This document shows positions 36,607 through 45,895 of a DNA stretch of 64,000 bases, in pieces. The notes beneath the pieces are model-generated. The model was not told the DNA's origin and ran no database searches. It saw only the letters and a list, made by a program, of their open reading frames with translations. The DNA comes from Candidatus Aalborgicola lynettensis (lineage in GTDB: Bacteria; Pseudomonadota; Gammaproteobacteria; Burkholderiales; Burkholderiaceae_C), in NCBI GenBank assembly GCA_016719405.1, contig JADJZE010000001.1:977178-1041177 (forward strand), read 5' to 3'. Numbering within the stretch: position 1 is the stretch's first letter; each line of letters opens with the position of its first letter. The position numbers and the translations under genes were made by a program.

Positions 36607-37876
36607 ATGAACGCCAACGCCCCCACCCCCCGCCGCGTCTCCGCACTGCCTTTCCAATCGCACTTCAAACCGTTGCCCCTGGGCCTGCTGCTGGCCAGCC
36701 TGCTCACCCTGGGTGCACTGGGCCTGTTCGCCACGCGCAGCCAGGCGGCCGATGCCACCAAGCCCACGCCGGTGGCCAAACCCTCGCTCACCGTGTCGCT
36801 GACCCGCCCGCAGGCCAGCATGGTGCCCGTCACCCTGTCGGCCAACGGCAGTGTGGCCGCCTGGCAGGAAGCCAGTGTGGGTGCCGAAGCCCCGGGCCTG
36901 CGTGTGCTGGAACTCAAGGCCCAGGTGGGCGACCACGTCAAACGCGGCCAGGTGCTGGCTACCTTTGCCGCCGAGAGTGTGCAGGCCGATGTGGCGCTGG
37001 CCCGCGCGGGCTTCAGTGAGGCCACCGCCAACGCGGCCGAGGCCACGGCCAACGCCGAGCGTGCCCGCGTGGTGCAAAACACCGGCGCCTTGAGCGCCCA
37101 GCAAATCAGCCAGTACCTCACGGCCGAGCTCACCGCCCGCGCCCGTGTCGAATCCGCCAAAGCCCAGCTCGACGCCCAGTTGCTGCGCCTGAAAAACACC
37201 CAATTGCTGGCGCCCGACAGCGGCATCATCACCCAGCGCAGCGGCACCGTGGGCGCTGTCGTAGGCGCCGGCACCGAGTTGTTCCGCCTGATCCGCCAAG
37301 GCCGCTTGGAGTGGCGCGGCGAAGTCACCTCGGCCGAGCTGGGCCGCATTGCGCCCGGCACCAGCGTGGTGGTCACCGCACCCAGTGGCGCGCAGGCCAA
37401 AGGCCGTGTGCGCATGGTCTCGCCCACTGTGGATGCCAGCACCCGCAATGGGTTGGTGTATGGATTTGACTGGACCGCCACGGCCATGCCCCCCAGGAAA
37501 ATTAGCCCCCGGGGCAACCCACACAGTGGGGAGCGTGGGGGCAATGTTCAAGCCGGGAATGTTCGCCCGTGGCGAATTTGCCCTGGGCACCTCGGGCGCA
37601 TTAACGGTGCCGCAAAGCGCCGTGGTAGTGCGCGACGGCTTTAGTTATGTGTACCGCGTGGGGGCCGACAACCGCGTCAGCGCCCTCAAGGTGCAAAGCG
37701 GGCGAGTGCTGGGCGAGCGGGTGGAAGTGGTCAGCGGCGTAACACCCGAAGACCGCGTGGTGGGCAGCGGCGGTAGCTTTCTGAGCGACGGCGATCTGGT
37801 GCGCCTCGCTGACGAAAAATCAAAACCAAATAGTGCTTCTGCGCCCGTCCAACCTGCGCAAGCAGCTAGCAAATAA
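36607..37876 (+). CDS. RND efflux periplasmic adaptor subunit (membrane-fusion protein), frameshifted
   Basis: Connects the inner-membrane pump with the outer-membrane duct. From the ATG at 36607: one N-terminal membrane or signal segment (PLGLLLASLLTLGALGLF), a barrel-sandwich/lipoyl half (LRVLELKAQVGDHVKRGQVL), a coiled-coil hairpin (about 120-190), the second lipoyl half (NTQLLAPDSGIITQRSGTVG) and a beta-barrel domain. The frame changes at about 37455-37500 (one base extra or two missing) and the protein continues as AMFKPGMFARGEFALGTSGA to the stop at 37876. A Pro/Gly-rich stretch beside the break is unlike the family. The final residues PAQAASK come from a dispersed repeat copy that supplies the stop codon. 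Confidence 0.88.
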
Positions 37877-37888
37877 ATAGCAAGCAGG
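37855..37888 (+). repeat. Dispersed repeat copy at the 3' end of the adaptor gene
   Basis: GCGCAAGCAGCTAGCAAATA followed by AATAGCAAGCAGG. It encodes AQAASK and then the TAA stop of the adaptor gene. A partial inverted copy (around 37828-37845) lies just before it. Confidence 0.7.
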
Positions 37889-37897
37889 TAACCCACC

Positions 37898-40800
37898 ATG
37901 AATGTTTCCGCCTGGTCCATCAAAAACCCCATACCGGCTGTCATGCTGTTTGTGCTGCTGACGCTGGCCGGCATCATGTCCTTCAAGGCCATGAAGGTGC
38001 AGCAGATCCCCGATCTGGAGCTGCCCACCGTCACCGTGTCCGCCAGCCTGCCCGGTGCTGCACCGGCGCAGTTGGAAACCGAGGTGGCGCGCAAGATCGA
38101 GAACGCCATTGCGCCGCTGCAAAACCTGAAAAACATTTACACCAAGGTGCAAGACGGCAGCGTGACCGTCACGGCCGAGTTCCGCCTGGAAAAACCCACA
38201 CAAGAGGCCGTGGACGATGTGCGCAGCGCAGTGCAAAGCGTGCGCAGCGATTTACCCGCCGACGTGCGCGACCCCATTGTCAGCAAGATGAACCTGTCGG
38301 GCGCGCCGATTTTGGCCTTTACCGTGCGCTCTGCCCGCATGGACGATGAGGCCCTGAGCTGGTTTGTGGACAACACCGTCGCACGCGCCCTCTTGGGTGT
38401 GCGCGGCGTGGGCTCGGTGGCCCGCGTGGGCGGCGTCACACGTGAAGTGCAAGTGGCGCTGGACCCGATCCAGCTGCAAAGCCTGGGTGCTACGGCGGCC
38501 GACATTTCGCGCCAGCTCAAACAGGTGCAAACCGAGAGTGCCGGTGGCCGTGCCGATTTGGGTGGCTCTGAGCAACCCATGCGCACCTTGGCCACCGTGG
38601 CCACGGTGGAAGAACTCGCCCGCCTGGAGCTGAGTTTGTCCAGCGGCAAACGTGTGCGCCTCAACGAGATTGCCACCGTCAAAGACACCGTAGCCGAGCA
38701 ACGCAGCTTTGCCACACTGAACGGCCAATCGGTGGTGGGTTTTGAGATCACCCGCAGCAAGGGCGCCAGCGAGGTGGAAGTGGGCGCCGCCGTGCAAAAA
38801 GCGCTGACCGACCTGAAGGCAGCGCACCCCGATCTGGAGCTGACGCAGGCCTTTGACTTTGTGACCCCGGTGCAGGAGGAGTTCGACGCCTCCATGGTCA
38901 TGCTGTACGAAGGTGCCGTGCTGGCCGTGATTGTGGTGTGGTTCTTTTTGCGCAACTGGCGCGCCACACTGGTGTCGGCGGTGGCGCTGCCACTGTCCGC
39001 CATTCCCGCCTTCATTGGCATGCACTACATGGGCTTTACCACCAATGTGGTGACGCTCTTGGCCCTGTCCCTGGTCATCGGTATTTTGGTGGACGACGCG
39101 ATTGTGGAGGTGGAAAACATCGAGCGCCACCTGCGCATGGGCAAGACGCCTTACCAGGCCGCCATGGAAGCCGCAGACGAAATCGGCATGGCCGTGATTG
39201 CCACCACCTTTGCGCTGATTGCCGTGTTTTTGCCCACCGCCTTCATGAGCGGTGTGGTGGGCAAATTCTTCAAGCAGTTTGGCTGGACGGCCGTGTTTGC
39301 GGTGTTTGCCTCGCTGGTGGTGGCCCGTGTGCTCACGCCCATGATGGCGGCCTACGTCATGAAGCCGTCTACCCATGTGCACGAAGAGCCGACCTGGATG
39401 CCGCTGTACCTGCGCGTCACGCGCTGGACACTGAGCCACCGCTGGACCACCATGTTCGCGGCCATTGGCTTCTTCATCGGCTCGCTGATGCTGGTGCCGC
39501 TGATACCCAGTGGTTTTATTCCGCCCGATGACAACTCCCAGACCCAGGTCTACCTGGAGCTGGCCCCCGGCACCACGCTGGCCCAAACCAGCATGGCCGC
39601 CGAACAGGCGCGCCAACTGATTGCCAAAGTGCCGCATGTGAAGAGCGTCTACACCACCGCCAATGGCGGCACCGTGGGCTCGGACCCCTTTGCCGGTGGC
39701 GCCAGCACCGAGGTACGCAAGGCCACGCTCACCGTGTTGCTGGACGAGCGCGGCCAACGCCCGCGCAAGCAGGTCATCGAGAGCGAAATGCGCACCGCAT
39801 TGGCCGAACTGCCGGGCGCCCGCTTCAAGGTGGGCTTAGGTGGTTCCGGCGAAAAATACCAATTGGCGCTCAAGGGGGAAGACCCGGTCGCACTGGCACA
39901 AGCGGCAGCCGCGGTGGAGAAAGACCTGCGCACCATCCCCGGCCTGGGCAATATTGCATCGACTGCCAGCCTGACACGTGCCGAGGTGGCCATTCGGCCG
40001 GACTTCGCCCGCGCCGCCGACATGGGGGTGACCAGCGCCGCCATTGCCGAGACACTGCGCATTGCCACCGTGGGCGACTACGAATCGGCGCTACCCAAGC
40101 TCAACCTGAGCCAGCGCCAGGTGCCCATTGTGGTCAAGCTGGCCACCGACGCACGCCAGGACCTGGAGCTGCTGGGCCGCCTGATGGTGCCCGGCGTCAA
40201 AGGCCCGGTCATGCTGAGCCAGGTGGCCACGTTCGAGATGTCGGGCGGGCCCGCCGTGGTCAGCCGCCTGAACCGGGTGCGCAATGTCAACTTTGAGGTG
40301 GAGTTGTCGGGCGTGCCGCTGGGTGAAGTAACCGATGCGGTAGCCAAGATGCCCAGCATCGTCAACCTGCCGGCGGGCGTACAGCAACTGGAGATTGGCG
40401 ACGCCGAAGTGCAAGGTGAGATGGTGGCCGGTTTTGGCCTGGCCATGTTGACCGGTGTGTTGTGTATCTACATTGTGCTGGTGCTGCTGTTCAAAGACTT
40501 TATGCACCCTATATCCGTCATCCCGGCGGTGATTCTGTCCTTTGGCGGCGCCTTTATGGGCCTGCTGATCAGCGGCAAGATGCTGTCCATGCCGTCCTTT
40601 ATTGGCCTGGTGATGCTGATTGGGGTGTCCACCAAAAACTCCATCCTGTTGGTGGAATACGCCATCATGGCGCAGCGTGAACACGGCCTGTCGCGCTTCG
40701 ATGCCTTGATAGACGCCTGCCACAAGCGCGCGCGCCCCATCATCATGACCACCATTGCCATGGTGGCGGGCATGCTGCCGCTGGTGATTGGCCTGGGCAG

Positions 40801-40987
40801 CGCCGACAACAGCTTTCGGGCGCCCATGGCGGCAGCGGTGATTGGCGGGCTGATTACGTCGACCATTCTGAGTTTGCTGGTCACGCCGAGTTTCTTCACC
40901 ATTGTGGATGACATCGAGCACTGGGTAAGCAGGGCAAAAGCTTGGGTGATGCGGCTGGTGCAGCGGGTGGCGCCGCAGCGGCTATAG
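37898..40987 (+). CDS. RND-family multidrug efflux permease
   Basis: Proton-driven inner-membrane pump, 1029 residues, intact. The first membrane helix (NPIPAVMLFVLLTLAGIMSF) is followed by a periplasmic porter domain with LPGAAPAQLETEVARKIENA, then helices 2-6. The proton-relay aspartates are in LVIGILVDDAIVEVENIERH. The second half repeats the plan (helix 8 onward, IGVSTKNSILLVEYAIMAQR; KRARPIIMTTIAMVAGMLPL). It is the third component after the adaptor gene (21 nt). The substrate is unknown; the TetR partner suggests xenobiotics. Confidence 0.95.
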   Translation: MNVSAWSIKNPIPAVMLFVLLTLAGIMSFKAMKVQQIPDLELPTVTVSASLPGAAPAQLETEVARKIENAIAPLQNLKNIYTKVQDGSVTVTAEFRLEKPTQEAVDDVRSAVQSVRSDLPADVRDPIVSKMNLSGAPILAFTVRSARMDDEALSWFVDNTVARALLGVRGVGSVARVGGVTREVQVALDPIQLQSLGATAADISRQLKQVQTESAGGRADLGGSEQPMRTLATVATVEELARLELSLSSGKRVRLNEIATVKDTVAEQRSFATLNGQSVVGFEITRSKGASEVEVGAAVQKALTDLKAAHPDLELTQAFDFVTPVQEEFDASMVMLYEGAVLAVIVVWFFLRNWRATLVSAVALPLSAIPAFIGMHYMGFTTNVVTLLALSLVIGILVDDAIVEVENIERHLRMGKTPYQAAMEAADEIGMAVIATTFALIAVFLPTAFMSGVVGKFFKQFGWTAVFAVFASLVVARVLTPMMAAYVMKPSTHVHEEPTWMPLYLRVTRWTLSHRWTTMFAAIGFFIGSLMLVPLIPSGFIPPDDNSQTQVYLELAPGTTLAQTSMAAEQARQLIAKVPHVKSVYTTANGGTVGSDPFAGGASTEVRKATLTVLLDERGQRPRKQVIESEMRTALAELPGARFKVGLGGSGEKYQLALKGEDPVALAQAAAAVEKDLRTIPGLGNIASTASLTRAEVAIRPDFARAADMGVTSAAIAETLRIATVGDYESALPKLNLSQRQVPIVVKLATDARQDLELLGRLMVPGVKGPVMLSQVATFEMSGGPAVVSRLNRVRNVNFEVELSGVPLGEVTDAVAKMPSIVNLPAGVQQLEIGDAEVQGEMVAGFGLAMLTGVLCIYIVLVLLFKDFMHPISVIPAVILSFGGAFMGLLISGKMLSMPSFIGLVMLIGVSTKNSILLVEYAIMAQREHGLSRFDALIDACHKRARPIIMTTIAMVAGMLPLVIGLGSADNSFRAPMAAAVIGGLITSTILSLLVTPSFFTIVDDIEHWVSRAKAWVMRLVQRVAPQRL

Positions 40988-41006
40988 TGAATCCAGGTGC
41001 TGGCTT

Positions 41007-41345
41007 TCATCCACCGGACTGCAGCATGTCAACAATCACCTGCACCACTTTGGCATGACACTCTGGAGTGAGTTGTCCGGCTGCGCGTTGAAACAGGCTT
41101 TCATGGGCGGTGAAAATTTTGCTGGCACGCGCGTAGCTCACACGTTGCAGACTACCTTGCGCAAAATCTGCATCGTTGAGCGGGATTGCGGACAGGTCGG
41201 CATACGGGTTGCTGGTGATTTGGCACAGAACCCAGTCACCTTTGCCAGAATCTGCCAAAACCAGAGCGGGACGAAGTTTGCTTGCCCTGAGGTCGGAGAA
41301 CGGAAATGGCAGCAAGACTACTTGACGGGTTGCAAATGGGCCCAT
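41007..41345 (-). CDS. PemK/MazF-type endoribonuclease toxin
   Basis: About 112 residues from the ATG at 41345. The MazF/PemK fold is indicated by the N-terminal QVVLLPFPFSDLRASKLRPA followed by LVLAD and by VLCQITSNPYADLSAIPLND. These toxins cut mRNA at short sequences when their antitoxin is degraded. The start lies inside the last 28 nt of the upstream antitoxin gene, the usual overlapping arrangement. It is convergent with the RND gene, 19 bp away. Confidence 0.85.
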   Translation of the reverse strand: MGPFATRQVVLLPFPFSDLRASKLRPALVLADSGKGDWVLCQITSNPYADLSAIPLNDADFAQGSLQRVSYARASKIFTAHESLFQRAAGQLTPECHAKVVQVIVDMLQSGG

Positions 41346-41548
41346 GCCACATCCTCCTCTTCGCGTTGCCAATCTTGTGCCAACACGGGTTCACTCAACG
41401 CCGCACCACACAGCGCAGCGTCTCCGGCAACGAATTCTTCGGTGAAGGTGACCAGTACACGCCGGGGTGTTCGCGTAGGGACTGCGACCAAATCCAAGAA
41501 CTGAAGGCGGCCGTTGGGCTGTAACACCGCTTCATAGGTTTGCAGCAT
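41318..41548 (-). CDS. Antitoxin of the MazF-type module
   Basis: 76 residues, acidic C-terminus (WQREEEDVAWAHLQPVK), as expected for a toxin-neutralising tail. The N-terminal half (MLQTYEAVLQPNGRLQFLDL) probably forms a small DNA-binding or dimerising beta fold; I cannot place it in a named antitoxin family. The assignment rests on size, position and overlap with the toxin gene. Confidence 0.75.
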   Translation of the reverse strand: MLQTYEAVLQPNGRLQFLDLVAVPTRTPRRVLVTFTEEFVAGDAALCGAALSEPVLAQDWQREEEDVAWAHLQPVK

Positions 41549-41583
41549 AGTTTGGGACCTTTCACATTGGGGGACGACTTTTT

Positions 41584-41751
41584 TCAGAACTCATATCCTA
41601 ACCCTCCCAGCGCGGCGCGTATCAACTGATCCAGTTCCGCCCCATTGGCCATCTCCTCACCCAGCTTTTGGGTGTGCTGCTGCAGCTTGCCAGCAATAGG
41701 CTTCGTCGCCGTCCTTAACCCACTCTGCACCCTGCTGATCATGGTCGCCAT
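41584..41751 (-). CDS. Small hypothetical protein upstream of the toxin-antitoxin pair
   Basis: About 55 residues from the ATG at 41751 (73 if the frame start at 41805 is used). It is helical and amphipathic (RVQSGLRTATKPIAGKLQQH). No family recognised. It is 35 nt upstream of the antitoxin ATG on the same strand, with no terminator between, so co-transcription is likely. It may be a chance frame. Confidence 0.4.
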   Translation of the reverse strand: MATMISRVQSGLRTATKPIAGKLQQHTQKLGEEMANGAELDQLIRAALGGLGYEF

Positions 41752-41831
41752 GTCTACGGGCCGCCCATACACCCGGCACCGCGTTAAAGTAAGGCCTGAC
41801 GCCACCCCTAACCCACGACGCCCGACCGCCC

Positions 41832-42377
41832 ATGCTACGCCCCCCCATCAAACACTGCAAAGAATGCGGCACCGCCGTGGTCTACCGCCTGCCCGACGAC
41901 GGCGACACCAAGGAGCGCGCGGTGTGCCCCGCCTGCCACACCGTGCATTACGAAAACCCGCTCAACGTGGTGGGCACCGTGCCGCACTGGGGCGACCAGG
42001 TCTTGCTGTGCAAGCGCAACATTGAGCCGCGTTATGGCAAATGGACGCTGCCCGCGGGTTTTATGGAGCTGCACGAAACCACGGCCGAGGGTGCGGCCCG
42101 CGAGACCGACGAGGAAGCCGGTGCGCAGTTTGAGATGCAGGCGCTGTTTACCCTGCTCAACGTGGCCCGCGTGGGCCAGGTGCACCTGTTCTACCGCGCC
42201 AAACTGCTCAGCGACCAGTTCAACCCCGGCACGGAGACCATCGAGGCACGGCTGTTTTCGGAGGCCGACATTCCGTGGGACGAGATTGCCTTTCGCACGG
42301 TTAAAGAAACCCTGGAGCACTACTTTGCCGACCGGCGCAGCGGGCAGTTTGGCGTACACGTCATTGACATCACCTGA
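41832..42377 (+). CDS. NUDIX hydrolase with N-terminal zinc ribbon
   Basis: 181 residues. The N-terminus has two CxxC pairs (HCKECGTAVVYRL and AVCPACHTVHYENP), a zinc ribbon found in ADP-ribose/NADH-pyrophosphatase-like Nudix proteins. The Nudix box is GFMELHETTAEGAARETDEE followed by AGA (GX5EX7REUXEEXGU). The substrate is probably a nucleoside diphosphate derivative; it cannot be fixed from sequence. It is divergent from the toxin-antitoxin cluster. Confidence 0.92.
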   Translation: MLRPPIKHCKECGTAVVYRLPDDGDTKERAVCPACHTVHYENPLNVVGTVPHWGDQVLLCKRNIEPRYGKWTLPAGFMELHETTAEGAARETDEEAGAQFEMQALFTLLNVARVGQVHLFYRAKLLSDQFNPGTETIEARLFSEADIPWDEIAFRTVKETLEHYFADRRSGQFGVHVIDIT

Positions 42378-42455
42378 AGCCACTGGCCGCCTTGCACCCT
42401 GGGCACCCAACCGCACACGGTCCCCGCACCAACCACCCCTGCATTTTTCTGCACC

Positions 42456-43151
42456 ATGCGCACACCCCGCTCCGCCTCCGCTCGCCCCCAGCCGGCTGGC
42501 CCCGGCGCTCGCCACGGTACGCCCGACACCACCGGCACAACCGACACACCCGCTGGCCAGGTGGGCAGTGCCATTTTGGCGCTGGTGCTCACCGTCCCGT
42601 CCAGCGCCGAGCCCCCCCAGGCCGAATCCGCCGCGCGTGCAGCCCGCGCCCACACCATCACACGCCATGCCGCGCGCAAGGCCAGCCTGATTTCGGGCTC
42701 CCTGTCGCTGCCCGTGGGGGTGCTGGGCTGGCTGACGGTGCTGCCCGAACTGCTGGGTGTCTGGCGGGTGCAGGCCCAAATGGTGGCCGACATTGCCGCC
42801 GTGTACGGCAAAAGCCCTGCCCTGGGGCACGAGCAAATGGTGTATTGCCTGTTCCGCCACGTATCCGCACAACTGTTTCGCGACGTGGTGGTGCGCGTGG
42901 GCGAACGGGTGCTGATCCGCGAAACCTCGCTGCAGTTTCTGCAAACCCTGGCGCAAAAGGTGGGCGTGATGCTCACCAAAACCCTGATCCGCAAGGGCGC
43001 CGCCCGCTTTGTGCCGCTGCTGGGCGCCGTGGGCGTGGGCGCATATGCCTACTTTGACACCCTGCAGGTCGCCAAAACCGCCCAGGACCTGTTTGCACGC
43101 GACATCGTGATTGAGAACGCCCTTGGGAACAGCAACTCCACTCAGATATAA
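42456..43151 (+). CDS. EcsC-family-like protein
   Basis: 231 residues. The first ~55 are low-complexity and rich in Ala/Pro/Thr. The core (RKASLISGSLSLPVGVLGWL, TVLPELLGVWRVQAQMVADI, AAVYGKSPALGHEQMVYCLF) resembles the EcsC family, membrane-associated proteins of unknown role. The C-terminal part has a hydrophobic segment (VPLLGAVGVGAYAYFD). It is 78 bp after the Nudix gene and ends just before a dispersed repeat copy. Confidence 0.6.
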   Translation: MRTPRSASARPQPAGPGARHGTPDTTGTTDTPAGQVGSAILALVLTVPSSAEPPQAESAARAARAHTITRHAARKASLISGSLSLPVGVLGWLTVLPELLGVWRVQAQMVADIAAVYGKSPALGHEQMVYCLFRHVSAQLFRDVVVRVGERVLIRETSLQFLQTLAQKVGVMLTKTLIRKGAARFVPLLGAVGVGAYAYFDTLQVAKTAQDLFARDIVIENALGNSNSTQI

Positions 43152-43177
43152 AAATGGCCGTTTGCGCACGTCAGCTG

Positions 43178-43206
43178 TGCGCAAGCAGCTATCGAATTTG
43201 TAGCAA
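43178..43206 (+). repeat. Dispersed repeat copy, intergenic
   Basis: GTGCGCAAGCAGCTATCGAA followed by TTTGTAGCA, between the EcsC-like gene and the small secreted-protein gene. It could form a shared convergent terminator hairpin. Confidence 0.75.
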
Positions 43207-43207
43207 A

Positions 43208-43486
43208 TTATTGCCTGGCAAATTCATTGCGTTGCTGGCGCAGTTGCTGGCGCAACTCGCTGCGCTCCCGCAGGCTGAGTTCGCGCCTGGCACGGGCACC
43301 GGAAGATTCGGTATTGCCCGCGCTGTGCTGGGCCTGCAAGGCCTGGCGCAATGCCAAGCGCCGTGCCTGCTCGTCCTGCGCTGCACGGGGCCGGTCGGGC
43401 GATTTGTTGCCCTGTGTGGCGGGCTGTGCCACAGCGCAAGCCAGGCCGGTCAACAGGCAAATGCAGACACAAAACGGTTTGTACAT
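43208..43486 (-). CDS. Small secreted hypothetical protein
   Basis: About 92 residues from the ATG at 43486 (98 from 43504). A signal peptide is visible (MYKPFCVCICLLTGLACAVA), followed by a charged Gln/Arg/Glu-rich helical body (ELSLRERSELRQQLRQQRNE). No family recognised. It is divergent from the ompR-like gene and may depend on it for expression, but nothing in the sequence proves this. Confidence 0.6.
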   Translation of the reverse strand: MYKPFCVCICLLTGLACAVAQPATQGNKSPDRPRAAQDEQARRLALRQALQAQHSAGNTESSGARARRELSLRERSELRQQLRQQRNEFARQ

Positions 43487-43605
43487 GGCGATTGAACGTT
43501 CCACAGAAGCCCCCGGTGCACGTTGTTGCTCTCGACACGCATACTACTACCGTCTATATTTGTTTTGTCGCATTAAATCAACACCCTGACTATCCCAAAA
43601 TCCCT

Positions 43606-44342
43606 ATGCAAAACACCACCCAGCGCCCCAACAAAATTCTGGTGGTAGACGACGACGCCCGCATCCGGGACTTGCTGCGGCGCTACCGGCCCAGGAAGGT
43701 TTTGACGTGTTGCTGGCCGAAGACGGCCGCTCGCTGACCCGCATCATGCTGCGCGAAACGCCCGACCTGATCGTGCTCGACCTAATGATGCCGGGCGAAG
43801 ACGGCCTGTCCATCTGCCGACGCCTGCGTGCCGCTGGCGACCTGACCCCCGTCATCATGCTGACCGCCAAGGGCGAAGACATCGACCGCATTGTGGGGCT
43901 TGAGGTGGGTGCCGACGACTACCTGGGCAAGCCCTTCAATCCGCGCGAGTTGCTGGCCCGCATCCACGCCGTGCTGCGCCGCCGCCCCACCCCCGAGGTA
44001 CCGGGTGCGCCCAGCACCGACAACGAAATTTCACGTTTTGGCCCCTTCACCTTCGACCTGGGCGCGCGCACGCTGCACAAGGATGGTGTGGAACTGACCC
44101 TGACCACCGGCGAATTTGCCATGCTCAAGGTACTGGTGCGCCACCCGCGCATTCCGCTGTCGCGCGAAAAACTGGCGCAACTTTCACGCGGACGGGAGTT
44201 CGAGCCTTTTGACCGCAGTCTGGACGTACAAGTGTCGCGCCTGCGCAAACTGATCGAGGCCGACCCGGCCCAACCCCGCATGATCCAGACTGTTTGGGGT
44301 GTGGGCTATGTGTTTGTCCCCGAAGACGCCACCGAAGCCTGA
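43606..44342 (+). CDS. ompR: OmpR-type response regulator, frameshifted
   Basis: Receiver plus winged-helix DNA-binding domain. From the ATG at 43606: MQNTTQRPNKILVVDDDARI, then the frame shifts at about 43687 (RRY to GFDVLLAEDGR if one base is restored in TACCGG). The rest is continuous: the phosphoacceptor Asp in LIVLDLMMPGEDG, a receiver end at about 125, and the OmpR/PhoB domain (FTFDLGARTLHKDGVELTLT). The span is 737 nt, so one missing base would give 245 residues. Its stop overlaps the sensor ATG (TGATG), so the pair is coupled. Confidence 0.9.
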
Positions 44343-45763
44343 TGCGCAACACCCCGGTGCAAACGCAGTTCATTGATTTTGAAGACAGCTCCCCCGAGCT
44401 GATGCACATCGACACCGATGCGCAGCAAAACGCAAACAAAGTCAGCCTCAGCCTTTTCTGGCGCACGTTCTTTCTGCTGGCGCTCCTGTTGCTTGGCAGC
44501 ATTGCGGCGTGGTTGCAGACTTTGCGTGCGCTGGAATTTGAACCCCGTGCCATCCAGACCGCCCAGCAACTGGCATCCCTGGTCAACCTGAGCCGCGCCG
44601 CGCTGGTGCACGCAGACGCCATTGCCCGCGTATCCCTGCTCAAAACCATGAGCGAACAAGAGGGACTGCAAATTTTTCCGCGGGAACCCGGCGACCAATA
44701 CAGCCCCTTCAACAGCGATGCCGTCAGCCGCCAGGTGGCGCTGGAACTCACCACGCGCCTGGGGCCCGGTACCGTGGTTGCCAACAGCGTCAACGCGCAG
44801 GCAGGCCTGTGGGTGGGTTTTGTGATTGCAGGCGACGACTACTGGCTGCAAACCGACCAGAACCGCTTCCAGGCTGCGGGCGGCAAAACCTGGCTGATCT
44901 GGCTGGGCGTGGCCACCGTGCTGTCGCTGGCGGGTGCAGCGGCCATTGCCCGGCTCATCAACCGCCCGTTGAAGGAGCTCTCCTTTGCAGCAAGCCGCAT
45001 GCGCGAGGGCAACTTTGAAGCCAGCCGCCTCGATGAGTCGGTGCAAACCGGCGAGATTCGGGAGGTCAACATCGGCTTCAACCGCATGGCGCAACGCCTG
45101 TCCAAAGTGGAACAGGACCGCGCCGTCATGCTGGCCGGCATTTCACACGACCTGCGCACCCCCCTGGCGCGCCTGCGCCTGGAGACCGAAATGAGTGTGG
45201 CCGACCCGGATGCCCGCGCCCACATGGCGGCCGACATCACCCAACTGGACGCCATCATCGGCAAGTTTCTGGACTATGCCCGCCCGGAGAAAGACAAACT
45301 GTCACCGGTGGTGCTGGCCGACGTGGTGGAAGCATGCGTCTACGCCTACAAAAACCAGAGCGACATCGAAGTCACCGTGCAACTCGAAGCCAACCTGCAG
45401 GTACTGGCCGACCAGGTTGAGTTGGGCCGCATCATTTCGAATCTGCTGGAAAACGCACGGCGCTACGGCAAGTCGGTGGACACCGGCATTGCCCGCGTGC
45501 ACATTGCGGCCATCAGCCGCGACAAGTGGGTTTTGATGAAAATCCGCGACCACGGCATCGGCGTGGCCCCGGCCCAACTGGCCAACCTGACGCAACCGTT
45601 TTACCGGGGCGAAGCCGCCCGCACTGCCGCCAATGGCGCGGGGCTGGGGCTGGCCATTGTCGAAAAAACCGTGCAACGCATGGGCGGCGCTTTTACGCTG
45701 ACCAACTCGTCCACCGGCGGCCTGTCGGCCAATATGCGGCTGCAGCGCGCCACCAAGGCCTGA
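44342..45763 (+). CDS. envZ: EnvZ-type sensor histidine kinase
   Basis: About 473 residues. Two membrane segments (RTFFLLALLLLGSIAAWLQT and WLIWLGVATVLSLAGAAAIA) frame a periplasmic sensor domain of ~130 residues. A HAMP domain follows (RLINRPLKELSFAASRM), then the HisKA H-box AGISHDLRTPLARLRL and the ATPase N-box LLENARRYGK, with G-boxes DHGIGVAP and GAGLGLAIV. It would autophosphorylate and phosphorylate the overlapping OmpR-like regulator. Osmolarity sensing is only inferred from the family. Confidence 0.92.
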   Translation: MRNTPVQTQFIDFEDSSPELMHIDTDAQQNANKVSLSLFWRTFFLLALLLLGSIAAWLQTLRALEFEPRAIQTAQQLASLVNLSRAALVHADAIARVSLLKTMSEQEGLQIFPREPGDQYSPFNSDAVSRQVALELTTRLGPGTVVANSVNAQAGLWVGFVIAGDDYWLQTDQNRFQAAGGKTWLIWLGVATVLSLAGAAAIARLINRPLKELSFAASRMREGNFEASRLDESVQTGEIREVNIGFNRMAQRLSKVEQDRAVMLAGISHDLRTPLARLRLETEMSVADPDARAHMAADITQLDAIIGKFLDYARPEKDKLSPVVLADVVEACVYAYKNQSDIEVTVQLEANLQVLADQVELGRIISNLLENARRYGKSVDTGIARVHIAAISRDKWVLMKIRDHGIGVAPAQLANLTQPFYRGEAARTAANGAGLGLAIVEKTVQRMGGAFTLTNSSTGGLSANMRLQRATKA

Positions 45764-45895
45764 TTCCCAGCGCATGGCATTGCACACGCACTGCCGACTG
45801 GCCAGCACAACGGGTGGTTTTTCCTACACACCGCAACCAAGCAATCATTGAAAGGGGCGCATTGAGAGTAGGAAGAAACAAGATGTTGTGCTGAA

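Noticed and set aside
35788..39757. Very long minus-strand open frames opposite the efflux genes
   Set aside because: They are His/Gly/Gln-rich translations of the opposite strand of high-GC genes and show no domain; the plus-strand proteins are clear.
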